The notes below the pieces were generated by a model. The model saw only the letters and a list, made by a program, of their open reading frames with translations. It did no database searches and was not told the origin of the DNA. A program made the translations under genes and the position numbers. A stretch of DNA of 62,689 bases from Sneathiella sp. (GTDB taxonomy: Bacteria; Pseudomonadota; Alphaproteobacteria; Sneathiellales; Sneathiellaceae), in assembly GCA_021741195.1 (NCBI GenBank), contig JAIOYL010000002.1, positions 1-62,689 on the forward strand, read 5' to 3'. Shown in pieces: positions 52,971-62,299 of the stretch. Each line of letters opens with the position of its first letter. Position 1 is the stretch's first letter.

Positions 52971-54697
52971 TGCACCTCCTCCGGAAAATGCTTGAGGATG
53001 GACATCAGGCCGTTCGGTGCCGCCTGACCAAGACCACAGATTGAGGCTTCGCGCATAACGGCGCTGAGCTCGGTCAGCAATTCACGATCCCAGTACTCGG
53101 CTTCCATCAGTTTGAGCGCCTTCTCCGTGCCCGCCCGGCAGGGGGTGCATTGGCCGCAGCTTTCATCCTCGAAGAAGCGCATCAGGTTACGCGCGACCAT
53201 TTTCATGTCATCCTTGTCGGAGAGGACAATCACGGCGGCGGAGCCGATGAAGCAGCCATGCATCTCAAGCGTGCCGAAATCAAGCGGGATATCCGCCATC
53301 GAGGCGGGCAGAAGCCCGCCGGAGGCTCCGCCCGGCAAATAGGCGCGGAATTCATGCCCCTCTTTCATGCCGCCGCCGAACTCATCGATCAGCTCCCGCG
53401 CCGTGATCCCGGCCGGAGTGAGATAGACGCCGGGTTTCTCCACATGGCCCGACAGCGAGAAACTTCTGAAGCCCTTGCTGCCGTGACGCCCGCCGCACTG
53501 GAACCATTCGGGTCCTTTGTGAATAATGTCCGGCAGCCAGTACAGCGTTTCTACGTTATTGATCAATGTCGGACGTCCGAACAGCCCGACATGGGCGGGA
53601 AAGGGTGGCTTGTGACGCGGCAGCGCGCGCTTGCCCTCGATACTTTCCAGCATCGCGCTTTCCTCACCGCAGATATAGGCGCCCGCACCACGGCGCAGGT
53701 AAATGGGGCGCCCGCCGTCAAGTTTTTCGGCGGCAAGCGTGGCAATACAATCGGTGAGGATTTGCGCCGTTTCCGGATACTCATCGCGGAGGAAGATATA
53801 GATAGCCTCCGCCTCGACAATTTCCGCCGCAATCAGCATTCCTTCCAGAAACTGGTGGGGGTTCGAATTCATAAAGTAGCGGTCCTTGAACGTGCCGGGC
53901 TCGCTTTCATCCGCGTTCACCGCCATATAGCGTGGCCCCGGCACGGATAGTACGGAATTGAGCTTGAGAGCATGCGAAAAACCGGCCCCGCCCAAACCCC
54001 GATGACCGGCGTCGCTCAGCGTCTCAATAATGGTTGCAGCGTTAAGCGATCCCTTACGCAGGCGCTCAAGCGCGTCAAATCCTCCAGCGGCGCGGTAGCC
54101 GTCCAACTTCATATACTCAGGAGTGGGAATCGGGGCATTTTTCTTTTCTGCGGTGACGGCCGCCTCGACAGTCCCGGAGGTCGCGGTGCCGACATAGCGA
54201 TCCTTGATACGAACAACCGGCGCTTCCGCACAGCGGCCCATACAGGCACTGTGAGTGACATGGATCGTCGCGCCGTATTTTGCCGCCAGCTCTTGTTTCA
54301 GCTTCATCGCACCGGCCATCTCGCAACTCAGACTGTCGCAGACCTTTATTGTTATTGCTGGCGGAACCGCATCGCCTTCCTTCACGACTGTGAAATTGTG
54401 ATAAAAGGTGGCCACTTCGTAGACTTCTGCCAAAGCCATGCGCATTTCAGCGGCAAGTACTGTCAGGTGTGTTACGGATAAAAACCCGTAAGTGTCCTGG
54501 ATAAGGTGCAGGTGCTCGATAAGTAAATCCTTTTGCCGGGACCGGTCACCCAGTAACGCAGAGATTTCCCGTGCGGCGGCCGGATCAACCTGCCGCCCTT
54601 TTTTCTGGTAGCGCGCGTTGTTTTTCCTCTTTCCCGGAGCCTTCGGGACTGCAAATGTCATTTTCCCTGCCGTCACCTTTTTTATCCTCCGACTCAT
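52967..54697 (-). CDS. fdsB: Fused NAD-dependent formate dehydrogenase gamma-beta subunit (NuoE-NuoF-like)
   Basis: This 576-residue protein joins an N-terminal NuoE-like [2Fe-2S] thioredoxin domain (about 40-190, motifs CDSLSCE and HSACMGRCAEAP) to a NuoF-like FMN/NAD and 4Fe-4S domain (about 210-575, motifs RGLGGAGF, NADESEPGT, GAGAYICGEESAM and ESCGQCTPCRAG). In many bacteria these are separate FdsG and FdsB subunits; here they are fused. Its start overlaps the DUF3553 stop by 4 nt (ATGA), so 54697 is kept over the ATG at 54661. It overlaps fdsA by 4 nt. Confidence 0.92.
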   Translation of the reverse strand: MSRRIKKVTAGKMTFAVPKAPGKRKNNARYQKKGRQVDPAAAREISALLGDRSRQKDLLIEHLHLIQDTYGFLSVTHLTVLAAEMRMALAEVYEVATFYHNFTVVKEGDAVPPAITIKVCDSLSCEMAGAMKLKQELAAKYGATIHVTHSACMGRCAEAPVVRIKDRYVGTATSGTVEAAVTAEKKNAPIPTPEYMKLDGYRAAGGFDALERLRKGSLNAATIIETLSDAGHRGLGGAGFSHALKLNSVLSVPGPRYMAVNADESEPGTFKDRYFMNSNPHQFLEGMLIAAEIVEAEAIYIFLRDEYPETAQILTDCIATLAAEKLDGGRPIYLRRGAGAYICGEESAMLESIEGKRALPRHKPPFPAHVGLFGRPTLINNVETLYWLPDIIHKGPEWFQCGGRHGSKGFRSFSLSGHVEKPGVYLTPAGITARELIDEFGGGMKEGHEFRAYLPGGASGGLLPASMADIPLDFGTLEMHGCFIGSAAVIVLSDKDDMKMVARNLMRFFEDESCGQCTPCRAGTEKALKLMEAEYWDRELLTELSAVMREASICGLGQAAPNGLMSILKHFPEEVQ

Positions 54698-54897
54698 TTT
54701 TCGCCGTTTTTGCTATCAATTGCTTCCTGTTCGCTGATCACGACAAGCTCAACCAGGCTGGCAACAATAAGCTGTTTGCCGACATGTTCAAAATTGACGG
54801 TGACGCGATCCGCGACCGACGATTGAACCTGACCGATGCCCCAATCCGGCTCAAGCGGATGGCGGACATATTGGCCGGGGGAAAACATAGCCAGCAT
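54694..54897 (-). CDS. DUF3553 domain protein
   Basis: This 67-residue small beta-barrel-like protein has the DUF3553 signature: FSPGQYVRHPLEPDWGIGQVQS and RVTVNFEHVGKQLI. The family is alphaproteobacterial and of unknown role. It is translationally coupled (ATGA) to the formate dehydrogenase fusion gene. The ATG has AAGAGAAAAATC upstream. The plus-strand chpT begins about 125 bp away on the other side. Confidence 0.85.
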   Translation of the reverse strand: MLAMFSPGQYVRHPLEPDWGIGQVQSSVADRVTVNFEHVGKQLIVASLVELVVISEQEAIDSKNGEK

Positions 54898-55023
54898 GAT
54901 TTTTCTCTTAACATGGTAAGACGGATTGTTGCATAGTCACTGTAGCAAATTGTTGCGCAGACGACAAAGGTTGTTCCGTTTTTTACGCAGTTCCGCAAGT
55001 GAGCAATTTTTTCTGGAGTAAGC

Positions 55024-55662
55024 ATGATTGACTTGAAACTGGCCTCATTGATGAGTTCCAAATTGTGCCATGACGTTATTGGCCCGATCGGCGCGGTCTG
55101 CAATGGAATAGAATTATTGCAGGATGAAGGCAGCGAAGATATGCGCGGGCAGGCGATGTCGCTTGTTAGTGAAAGCGCAGGCGAAGCCTCGGCGCGGCTC
55201 CAGTTCTACCGGCTTGCCTTTGGATTTGCCGGAGGCATGGGGGAGGAAATTTCATTGCGCGATGCCCGGACTCTCAGCCGTGATCTGATGTCATATGGAA
55301 AGGTCAAGCTTGATTGGGCGGACACGGAAGGCGGCTCCGAAACCCTGCCGAAGGACGCCGTGAAAATACTTTGCAATCTGATTGTTGTCGCGGCCGGAGC
55401 CTTGCCAAGGGGCGGTGAACTAAAAGTGACAGGGCAGGTCTTGGATAGCGTCTGGGGCTTTACATATACGGCAACGGGACCGCGTGCAGGTTTGCGTGAA
55501 GACGTCACCCATATCCTGTTGCATGGATATAATCATGAAGAGGTAACTGCGCAGAATGTCAGCGTGCATTACCTGATGGCGCTCTGTAAGAATAACAACG
55601 CGGCATTGAATATCGAGGTTATGGACGAAAACCACGTCGCGATTTCTGTCAGGTCCGCCTGA
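55024..55662 (+). CDS. chpT: Histidine phosphotransferase ChpT
   Basis: This 212-residue protein looks like ChpT: a DHp-like helix with the phospho-accepting His in SSKLCHDVIGPIGAV, followed by a degenerate ATPase-like domain. ChpT passes phosphate from CckA to CtrA and CpdR in the alphaproteobacterial cell-cycle phosphorelay. GGAG precedes the ATG by 6 nt. It lies upstream of the che operon, and ctrA, its downstream target, lies at the other end. Confidence 0.9.
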   Translation: MIDLKLASLMSSKLCHDVIGPIGAVCNGIELLQDEGSEDMRGQAMSLVSESAGEASARLQFYRLAFGFAGGMGEEISLRDARTLSRDLMSYGKVKLDWADTEGGSETLPKDAVKILCNLIVVAAGALPRGGELKVTGQVLDSVWGFTYTATGPRAGLREDVTHILLHGYNHEEVTAQNVSVHYLMALCKNNNAALNIEVMDENHVAISVRSA

Positions 55663-55795
55663 GCGAGTATTGATCTTCTAACTACTCTTCAACGGATCTT
55701 CGTCGAAGATAAAGACATTCCGCCAAAACAAAGCTATGTGAAATTCACGAGCATTCGTAATGCTGGCCAAAAAATCGCTGCAATTGTCCCAATTT

Positions 55796-55810
55796 GTAAC
55801 GCCTTGTTAA
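55796..55810. promoter_or_regulatory. Near-consensus CtrA box upstream of cheA
   Basis: GTAA-CGCCTTG-TTAAC fits the CtrA consensus TTAA-N7-TTAA except for one base in the left half-site. It lies about 85 bp before the cheA start. Confidence 0.45.
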
Positions 55811-55896
55811 CCTATATCCGGCATTCTGCATTTGGAAAATTCAGGAAATCTTACTTCCTGGTTCTAAAGTAAAGTATGCGGAAAGTGTGCAGGGCA

Positions 55897-58626
55897 ATGG
55901 ATGATCTTCTGAGCGAATTTTTGACGGAAACGAATGAGAATATTGGAATAGTAGACGCCTCTCTCGTTGTGCTGGAGCAGGATCCAAGCGATGAAAGTCA
56001 GATCGACAATATTTTTCGCCTTGTTCACACGATTAAAGGTACTTGTGGCTTTCTCGGACTTCCGAGACTTGAAGCCGTCGCTCATGCCGGTGAAAACGTT
56101 CTAGGGAAAATCCGGGATAAGGAACTGACGGTAACCGCAGATGTCGTCACCATCATTCTTGAGGCCATGGATGTCATCAAGGACATCCTCGCGACGATCG
56201 AAGAAACCGAGGGTGAACCCGCCGGGAATGATGCGGATTTGATAGCCCGGTTAAATGATGTTGCTTTCGGAACCGCAGACGCAGCGCCCTCAAAGGTGGA
56301 ACCGATCAGCGAGAATATTGACGCAGGCAGTGCGACAGAAGATGAACTGGAAGCTGCATTCCTTGCCGCGGAAGGTCCGGATGAAGAGGTGAGGCCTGGC
56401 GAAGTATCTCTTGAGGAGCTTGAAGCCGCATTTCTGGCAGCGGAGGGTCCGGACGACGTTTCGGCGGCGCCCGTTGTGACAAATGAAGAAGCCACGGCTG
56501 TTGAGGAAACCAAATCCCCGACAGAAAGGACGGCGAAGGAATCCAGCATCTCCAACCAGAGTATTCGGGTCAATGTTCAAATGCTTGAGAACCTGATGAC
56601 CATGGTGAGCGAACTGGTTCTGACGCGTAATCAGCTGTTACAGATGGTCCGGGGCATGGACGATAATGAATTTACGGTACCGCTTCAGCGCTTGAGCCAT
56701 GTCACCACGGAGTTGCAGGAAGGTTTGATGAAAACCAGGATGCAGCCCATCGGCAACGCCTGGTCAAAACTCCCCCGTATCGTTCGGGATCTGAGCCATG
56801 AACTGGGCAAGAAAATTGATCTGGTCATGCACGGAGCAGAAACGGAGCTGGATCGGCAGGTCCTTGAAATGATCAAGGATCCGCTTACCCATATGGTTCG
56901 AAACTCTGCTGATCACGGATTGGAAATACCGACTGACCGCACAGCAACCGGAAAGCTGGAAACCGGTAAAATCGTTCTTGATGCCTATCATGAAGGCGGT
57001 CATATCATTATCAAAATTACGGACGACGGCCGTGGTTTGAACAGTGAAAAGATCAAGAAAAAAGTGCTTGAAAGCGGATTGGCAAGTGAAGCCGAGCTGG
57101 AGGGAATGAGCACACAGCAAATTCAGAACTTTATCATGCGTCCAGGTTTCTCGACGGCCGAGAAAATAACGAATGTCTCCGGTCGTGGTGTCGGGATGGA
57201 CGTTGTCCGTTCGAACATCGAGAAAATCGGCGGAACTATTGCTCTGACCTCCGAGGAAGGGAAAGGATCGACTTTCACGATCAAAATTCCACTAACCCTC
57301 GCCATTGTTTCCGCACTGATCGTTGAGTGTTGCGGTGAGAGATTTGCAGTCCCGCAAACGAGTGTCGTTGAACTGGTTCGGGCTTCCGCCGACAGTAGTA
57401 GCGACAATACGATTGAAATGATCAATGACTCTCCTGTTTTGAGGTTGCGCGATCATCTTCTGCCGCTCGTTCATCTGAACGACATTCTGCGGCTTGAAAC
57501 CGCTGCCGATGAGGTCGCGGATCAGAGTGAAGTGAAAGGTGCGGAAGAATTCATTGTCGTCATCCAGGTCGGAAGCTTTGTTTTCGGCATAATTGTTGAC
57601 CGGGTATTCGACACAGAAGAAATTGTTGTTAAACCAATCGCCCCCATTCTCAAAAACCTGTCCATTTTTTCAGGGAACACGATCCTTGGAGATGGCAGCG
57701 TGATTATGATCTTGGATCCAAACGGTATTGCCGCAATGTCCGGTGACGCCGTCGTTGGATCGGGCCACACCGAGAAGGTTGAGACAAATCAGGGCGCTAA
57801 AGGTGACGAAAAGATTGCTTTGCTTGTATTCCGCGCTGGTGGGCAGGATCCCAAGGCCGTGCCGTTATCGCTGGTGGCGCGTCTTGAGGAAATCGAAGTC
57901 GCTGCGATAGAAAAAGCCAATGGAAAGATGGTTGTTCAATACCGTGGACAGCTTATGCCGCTGACAATGATTGATGATGACGTCAAAATCGTCGAAAGCG
58001 GACGTCAACCCGTTCTTGTCTTCAGCGATCAGGACCGTACAATGGGCCTTATCGTTGATGAAATCGTTGATATTGTTGAAGACCATCTCAACATTGAAAT
58101 GACTTCGGATAAGGATGGTTATATTGGTAGCGCCGTCGTTCGCGACAAGGCCACAGATATCGTCGATGTTGGCTTTTGTCTGCAGAAATGCTTCGGAAAA
58201 TGGTTCGGAGACACAGATACGCGGCCTTTCGGAGCCGACGGCCAAAAGCAGAAAATCCTGCTTGTGGACGACAGCCCTTTCTTTCGCAATATGCTTGTGC
58301 CGCTCCTGAAAACAGCGGGTTATGAAGTCAGTACGGCCGAAAATGGCGTGGACGCCCTGAAAATGCGTGATCACGGAAAGTCTTTTGACATCATCATAAG
58401 TGATATCGAGATGCCTGAAATGGATGGCTTCCAATTCGCTGAAGAAGTCATGGGCGACGAAAGATGGAAAGACACCCCTATTGTTGCGTTGTCGTCACAT
58501 ACGACGCAACGCGATTTTGATCGAGGGCGGGATGTAGGGTTCTCCGATTATGTAGCTAAATTTGACCGGGATTCATTGATGTCGGTTCTCTCACAGACCC
58601 TCAGAATAAGTGGAAGTGCAAAATGA
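55897..58626 (+). CDS. cheA: Hybrid chemotaxis histidine kinase CheA with C-terminal receiver
   Basis: This 909-residue protein has an Hpt domain (His ~44 in HTIKGTCGF), a linker with two copies of LEAAFLAAEGPD (about 150-190), a dimerisation helix region, a HATPase domain, two CheW-like modules and a receiver (about 785-905, Asp in SDIEMPEMDG). The HATPase has LTHMVRNSADHG, DDGRGLNS and GRGVGMDVV. It autophosphorylates and feeds CheY/CheB. ATG 55897 is chosen over ATG 55876. It is the first gene of the che operon and overlaps cheW by 4 nt. Confidence 0.93.
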   Translation: MDDLLSEFLTETNENIGIVDASLVVLEQDPSDESQIDNIFRLVHTIKGTCGFLGLPRLEAVAHAGENVLGKIRDKELTVTADVVTIILEAMDVIKDILATIEETEGEPAGNDADLIARLNDVAFGTADAAPSKVEPISENIDAGSATEDELEAAFLAAEGPDEEVRPGEVSLEELEAAFLAAEGPDDVSAAPVVTNEEATAVEETKSPTERTAKESSISNQSIRVNVQMLENLMTMVSELVLTRNQLLQMVRGMDDNEFTVPLQRLSHVTTELQEGLMKTRMQPIGNAWSKLPRIVRDLSHELGKKIDLVMHGAETELDRQVLEMIKDPLTHMVRNSADHGLEIPTDRTATGKLETGKIVLDAYHEGGHIIIKITDDGRGLNSEKIKKKVLESGLASEAELEGMSTQQIQNFIMRPGFSTAEKITNVSGRGVGMDVVRSNIEKIGGTIALTSEEGKGSTFTIKIPLTLAIVSALIVECCGERFAVPQTSVVELVRASADSSSDNTIEMINDSPVLRLRDHLLPLVHLNDILRLETAADEVADQSEVKGAEEFIVVIQVGSFVFGIIVDRVFDTEEIVVKPIAPILKNLSIFSGNTILGDGSVIMILDPNGIAAMSGDAVVGSGHTEKVETNQGAKGDEKIALLVFRAGGQDPKAVPLSLVARLEEIEVAAIEKANGKMVVQYRGQLMPLTMIDDDVKIVESGRQPVLVFSDQDRTMGLIVDEIVDIVEDHLNIEMTSDKDGYIGSAVVRDKATDIVDVGFCLQKCFGKWFGDTDTRPFGADGQKQKILLVDDSPFFRNMLVPLLKTAGYEVSTAENGVDALKMRDHGKSFDIIISDIEMPEMDGFQFAEEVMGDERWKDTPIVALSSHTTQRDFDRGRDVGFSDYVAKFDRDSLMSVLSQTLRISGSAK

Positions 58627-59078
58627 GCGACAATAACCTACAGGAATATGTAACGATTTTGATTGCGGACCAGTTGTTTGGCATTCCGGTTCTTGAAGTC
58701 CATGATGTTTTGCGGGGATTAAGCCTGACGAAAATTCCGCTGGCTCCGGCTGAGGTTGCAGGCGCGCTCAATCTCCGTGGAAGGATCGTTACCGCGATCA
58801 ACGTCCGCAAGAGATTGGGGCTTCCTGAACTCGAAAGTGAAGAGAAAGGGATGAGCATTGTTGTCGAGCATCATGGCGAACCCTACAGTCTGATGATTGA
58901 CAATGTAGGTGAGGTGCTTGGCCTCAATCTGGATGATCTGCAACCGACGCCTGTTACCCTGAACACGTGCTGGAAAGAGGTTTCAGGCGGTGTCTACCGT
59001 CTCGAAGACAAGCTGCTTGTCGTATTACAAATTGAACGCCTGCTGGATTTTGCCGGCAGTTCCAATATTGCAGCTTAA
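58623..59078 (+). CDS. cheW: Chemotaxis coupling protein CheW
   Basis: This 151-residue protein is a single CheW domain (LIADQLFGIPVLEVHDVLRG, APAEVAGALNLRGRIVTAIN and a C-terminal VLQIERLLD). It couples receptors to CheA. It begins with ATG overlapping the cheA stop (ATGA). Confidence 0.94.
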   Translation: MSDNNLQEYVTILIADQLFGIPVLEVHDVLRGLSLTKIPLAPAEVAGALNLRGRIVTAINVRKRLGLPELESEEKGMSIVVEHHGEPYSLMIDNVGEVLGLNLDDLQPTPVTLNTCWKEVSGGVYRLEDKLLVVLQIERLLDFAGSSNIAA

Positions 59079-59096
59079 GCAAAACGGAGAGTATTC

Positions 59097-59462
59097 ATGC
59101 CATCATGTTTAATTGTTGATGATTCCAAAGTTGTCCGGATGGTTGCCCGGCGGATATTGGAAGATTTGAGTTTTGGAATCCTCGAAGCTGAGGATGGCAA
59201 AGGGGCGTTGAACACCTGTTTGGAGAAAATGCCGGACGTGATTTTGCTCGACTGGAATATGCCGGTAATGAACGGTATTGATTTCCTGCGTACATTGCGA
59301 AAATCGAAGGATGGAGATCAGCCGGTAGTGATTTTCTGCACGACGGAAAATGACATGGCACATATCCGCGAAGCAATCTCCGCTGGTGCCAACGAATATA
59401 TTATGAAGCCGTTTGACAGAGCTATTATCGAAGCGAAATTCTCTCAGGTAGGAGTGATTTAG
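59097..59462 (+). CDS. cheY: Chemotaxis response regulator CheY
   Basis: This is a 121-residue single receiver domain: acidic pair LIVDDSK, phospho-acceptor in ILLDWNMPVMNG, Thr in FCTTEND, Lys in IMKPFD. It has no output domain, so it should bind the flagellar switch. GGAGAG lies before the ATG. It abuts cheB. Confidence 0.93.
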   Translation: MPSCLIVDDSKVVRMVARRILEDLSFGILEAEDGKGALNTCLEKMPDVILLDWNMPVMNGIDFLRTLRKSKDGDQPVVIFCTTENDMAHIREAISAGANEYIMKPFDRAIIEAKFSQVGVI

Positions 59463-60629
59463 GTGGTGCAAGCCGACAATGTTAAGATAAGTCACGGCAC
59501 CTCTGTCAGTGATCCTTACCGGGTTATGATTGTCGACGACTCAGCGGTAATACGGGGATTTCTGGCCAGATGGCTGGAAGCGGAGACGGACATTGAGATC
59601 GTGGCAATTGCCAATAACGGGTTGATGGCGCTCCGGGAGTTCGAGAAATTTCGGCCGGAAGTGATTATTCTGGATATTGAAATGCCGGAAATGGACGGCA
59701 TGACAGCATTGCCAAAACTCATTGCGCTGGACCCGGATGTCCAGATCATTATGGCTTCAACACTGACCCGCCGGAATGCCGATGTCAGCTTAAAAGCGCT
59801 TTCAATTGGTGCCGCGGACTATATCGCGAAACCTGAGTCAACGCGCGTTTCTGATGAAAAGGAAGTGTTTCAGCGTGGTCTGACAGAGAAAGTCAGGGCG
59901 TTGGGGGCGAGGCGCCGGTCGCGGAGTCGGTTGTCAGGAAAAGCGATAATCCGTCCTGTTGTGACTGCATTGAATGCAGACCGGAAGGTCGATGTTTTCC
60001 CGCCAAAGAAGGCGGCGTTGGTTTTACGGCCCCTAACCAGAATTCCAACACCGAAAGTCATCGCCATCGGCGCGTCAACCGGTGGGCCACAAGCTCTTTT
60101 TAAACTGTTTGCGGATCTGAAAGGTAAAACGACCCTGCCAATTCTGGTCACGCAGCATATGCCTGCAACATTCACGGCAATTCTTGCTGAGCATCTGAAC
60201 AAGATATATGGCAAGGAATGCGCGGAGGCCAAAGATGGCGAAAAGCTGTGCGACAACCGTGTATATGTGGCTCCTGGAAACTGGCATATGACTGTTGCCG
60301 GTAGCGCTGGGAGTGCGGTTATTAAACTAAACCAGGAAGAACCAGAAAATTATTGTCGGCCATCCGTTGATCCAATGCTTCGGAGTTTGAAGACGGTTTA
60401 TGGCGCGCATGTCCTGACCGTCATTCTGACAGGAATGGGGCATGATGGACTGGAGGGATGCCGGGGTCTTGCGGAGTCAGGAGCTGTGGTGATTGGTCAA
60501 GATGAAGAGACAAGTGTGGTGTGGGGCATGCCAGGCGCAATTGCGAATGCGGGTATTTGCAGCGCAATCCTGCCTTTGCATAATATACCTAATGCAATCG
60601 AGAATACCATCAAGGGGAGGCCTTTATGA
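59463..60629 (+). CDS. cheB: Chemotaxis methylesterase/response regulator CheB
   Basis: This 388-residue protein has an N-terminal receiver (DDSAV, phospho-Asp in ILDIEMPEMDG, Lys in IAKPES) and a C-terminal methylesterase domain with Ser in GASTGGPQAL, His in TQHMPATF and Asp in TGMGHDGLEG. It removes methyl groups from chemoreceptors or deamidates glutamines. It starts at a GTG directly after the cheY stop. Confidence 0.95.
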   Translation: MVQADNVKISHGTSVSDPYRVMIVDDSAVIRGFLARWLEAETDIEIVAIANNGLMALREFEKFRPEVIILDIEMPEMDGMTALPKLIALDPDVQIIMASTLTRRNADVSLKALSIGAADYIAKPESTRVSDEKEVFQRGLTEKVRALGARRRSRSRLSGKAIIRPVVTALNADRKVDVFPPKKAALVLRPLTRIPTPKVIAIGASTGGPQALFKLFADLKGKTTLPILVTQHMPATFTAILAEHLNKIYGKECAEAKDGEKLCDNRVYVAPGNWHMTVAGSAGSAVIKLNQEEPENYCRPSVDPMLRSLKTVYGAHVLTVILTGMGHDGLEGCRGLAESGAVVIGQDEETSVVWGMPGAIANAGICSAILPLHNIPNAIENTIKGRPL

Positions 60630-61462
60630 ATAGTCAGGACTTCCAACTCTTTGGAGAAATTGTCCGGTCGCGGTCAGGACTGGTCTTGACCGAAGAGAAA
60701 GTATATTTGCTGGAAAGCAGGCTGGTGCCGTTGGCACGGCGTCGCGGTCTTGAGAGCCTTGAAAATCTTGCGGAAGAAGTGCGCCGGCATCGGGACGAAC
60801 GCCTTTTGGCGGAAATTACAGAAGCGATGACGACGAACGAGACGTTCTTTTTTCGCGACAACAAGCCCTTTGAGACCTTCAAGGATGTCGTTCTCCCGCA
60901 GCTCTTGAAGTCCCGTGGGGCGAGGAAATCTCTCCGGATATGGAATGCGGCCTGCTCAACAGGGCAGGAGCCATATTCGCTCGCCATGCTTCTTAAGGAA
61001 GAGGCGGCCAAGATGGCGGGCTGGCGCGTCGAAATCATGGCCACCGACATTTCCAACGAAGTTCTGGAAAAAGCCAAGGCCGGATTATATTCACAATTTG
61101 AAGTTCAACGTGGCCTTCCCATTCAGTTGCTGATGAAGCATTTCCAGCAAGTGGGCGAAATGTGGCAAATCGATAGTTCTATCCGGGCCATGGTGAAATT
61201 TCAGAACAAGAATCTTCTGGAGGATCTCTCTAGTCTCGGGCAATTCGATGTGGTTTTCTGCCGGAACGTTCTGATATATTTCGATCAGCCAACAAAGACA
61301 AAAGTCCTCAACCAGGTGCATAAAATTCTGGCTGAAGATGGTGCTCTGTTTCTCGGCGGCGCGGAAACTGTTCTTGGAATATGTGATAGCTTCAAGCCGG
61401 TTGACGGTCAGCGCGGCGTTTATACGTCGGCTAAAGGCGGGTTGATGGCTGCGGCCAGCTGA
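60626..61462 (+). CDS. cheR: Chemotaxis protein methyltransferase CheR
   Basis: This 278-residue protein has the CheR N-terminal helical domain (FQLFGEIVRSRSGLVLTEEK, TNETFFFRD) and the SAM-binding Rossmann domain (WNAACSTGQEPYSLAML, and FDVVFCRNVLIYFD). It methylates receptor glutamates. It overlaps cheB by 4 nt (ATGA) and is the last gene of the che operon before a terminator. Confidence 0.95.
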   Translation: MNSQDFQLFGEIVRSRSGLVLTEEKVYLLESRLVPLARRRGLESLENLAEEVRRHRDERLLAEITEAMTTNETFFFRDNKPFETFKDVVLPQLLKSRGARKSLRIWNAACSTGQEPYSLAMLLKEEAAKMAGWRVEIMATDISNEVLEKAKAGLYSQFEVQRGLPIQLLMKHFQQVGEMWQIDSSIRAMVKFQNKNLLEDLSSLGQFDVVFCRNVLIYFDQPTKTKVLNQVHKILAEDGALFLGGAETVLGICDSFKPVDGQRGVYTSAKGGLMAAAS

Positions 61463-61485
61463 TCAATTTCACTTTCACAGAAATA

Positions 61486-61530
61486 AAAGGCCCCCGCGGT
61501 ATTGATGAATACTGCGGGGCGCCTTTTTTA
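61486..61530. terminator. Bidirectional terminator between cheR and ctrA
   Basis: AAAGGC(CC)CCGC...GCGGGG(C)GCCTTT forms a long stem with an AT-rich loop (around 61488-61527), followed by T-runs on both strands (TTTTTT on plus; AAAA on plus at 61485 reads T on minus). It should terminate cheR and ctrA transcripts. Confidence 0.85.
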
Positions 61531-61556
61531 ACGATTGTTTAGTTGAAAATGAGCGG

Positions 61557-62258
61557 CTAGCTGGCGCGGGCTTGCAGATTTTCTTCAGGATCCCGCAGCA
61601 CGTATCCACGGCCCCAGACTGTTTCGATATAGTTGTCCCCGGCCGTTGCGGCGGCAAGCTTTTTACGAAGCTTGCAGACGAAGACGTCAATGATTTTCAG
61701 TTCAGGCTCGTCCATGCCGCCATAAAGATGGTTGAGGAACATTTCCTTTGTCAAAGTTGTACCCTTGCGCAGGCTCAACAGCTCAAGCATTCCGTATTCC
61801 TTGCCCGTAAGATGCAGCCTTTGGCCGCTTACCTCAACAGACTTGGAGTCGAGATTAACTGTCAATTTTCCAGTTTGGATGGTTGATTGCGCATGGCCTT
61901 TGGAACGGCGGACAATTGCATGAATACGTGCAACCAGTTCATCTTTATTAAAAGGCTTGGTCAGGTAATCATCCGCCCCGAAGCCCAACCCCTTAACCTT
62001 GTCATCCGGCTCGGACATGCCGGACAAAATCAGGATAGGTGTCGCTACCTTGGCCGTACGAAGCTTTTTCAGCACGTCGTAACCGGACATATCGGGCAGG
62101 CCCAAATCCAGGATAATAATGTCATAATCGTAGAGTTTACCAAGATCTACGCCCTCCTCACCGAGGTCGGTCGTGTAAACATTCAAGCCCTCTGCACTCA
62201 ACATCAATTCGATGCCGCGCGCCATGGAGCTATCGTCTTCTATCAATAATACCCGCAT
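61557..62258 (-). CDS. ctrA: Cell-cycle master response regulator CtrA
   Basis: This 233-residue OmpR-type regulator is a full-length CtrA. The receiver has the acidic pair IEDDSS, phospho-Asp in [12 protein letters not shown] and Lys in LTKPFN; the winged helix ends [12 protein letters not shown]...[12 protein letters not shown], the highly conserved CtrA recognition region. Phosphorylated through CckA-ChpT, it binds TTAA-N7-TTAA to control division, motility or both; outside Caulobacter-like orders its main known role is often motility. ATG 62258 has AGGAGGAAT upstream. It is divergent from fliI. Confidence 0.97.
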   Translation of the reverse strand: MRVLLIEDDSSMARGIELMLSAEGLNVYTTDLGEEGVDLGKLYDYDIIILDLGLPDMSGYDVLKKLRTAKVATPILILSGMSEPDDKVKGLGFGADDYLTKPFNKDELVARIHAIVRRSKGHAQSTIQTGKLTVNLDSKSVEVSGQRLHLTGKEYGMLELLSLRKGTTLTKEMFLNHLYGGMDEPELKIIDVFVCKLRKKLAAATAGDNYIETVWGRGYVLRDPEENLQARAS

Positions 62259-62299
62259 ATACCATTCCTCCTGTACGCAACTATTATTAATAACTTAAC

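Noticed and set aside
52161-53027. 288-codon plus-strand frame opposite fdsA
   Set aside because: It is antisense to the iron-sulfur domain of the formate dehydrogenase and reflects codon bias of the true gene.
55681-55735. Hairpin ATCTTC-GTC-GAAGAT after chpT as a terminator
   Set aside because: The stem is only 6 bp and there is no T-run.
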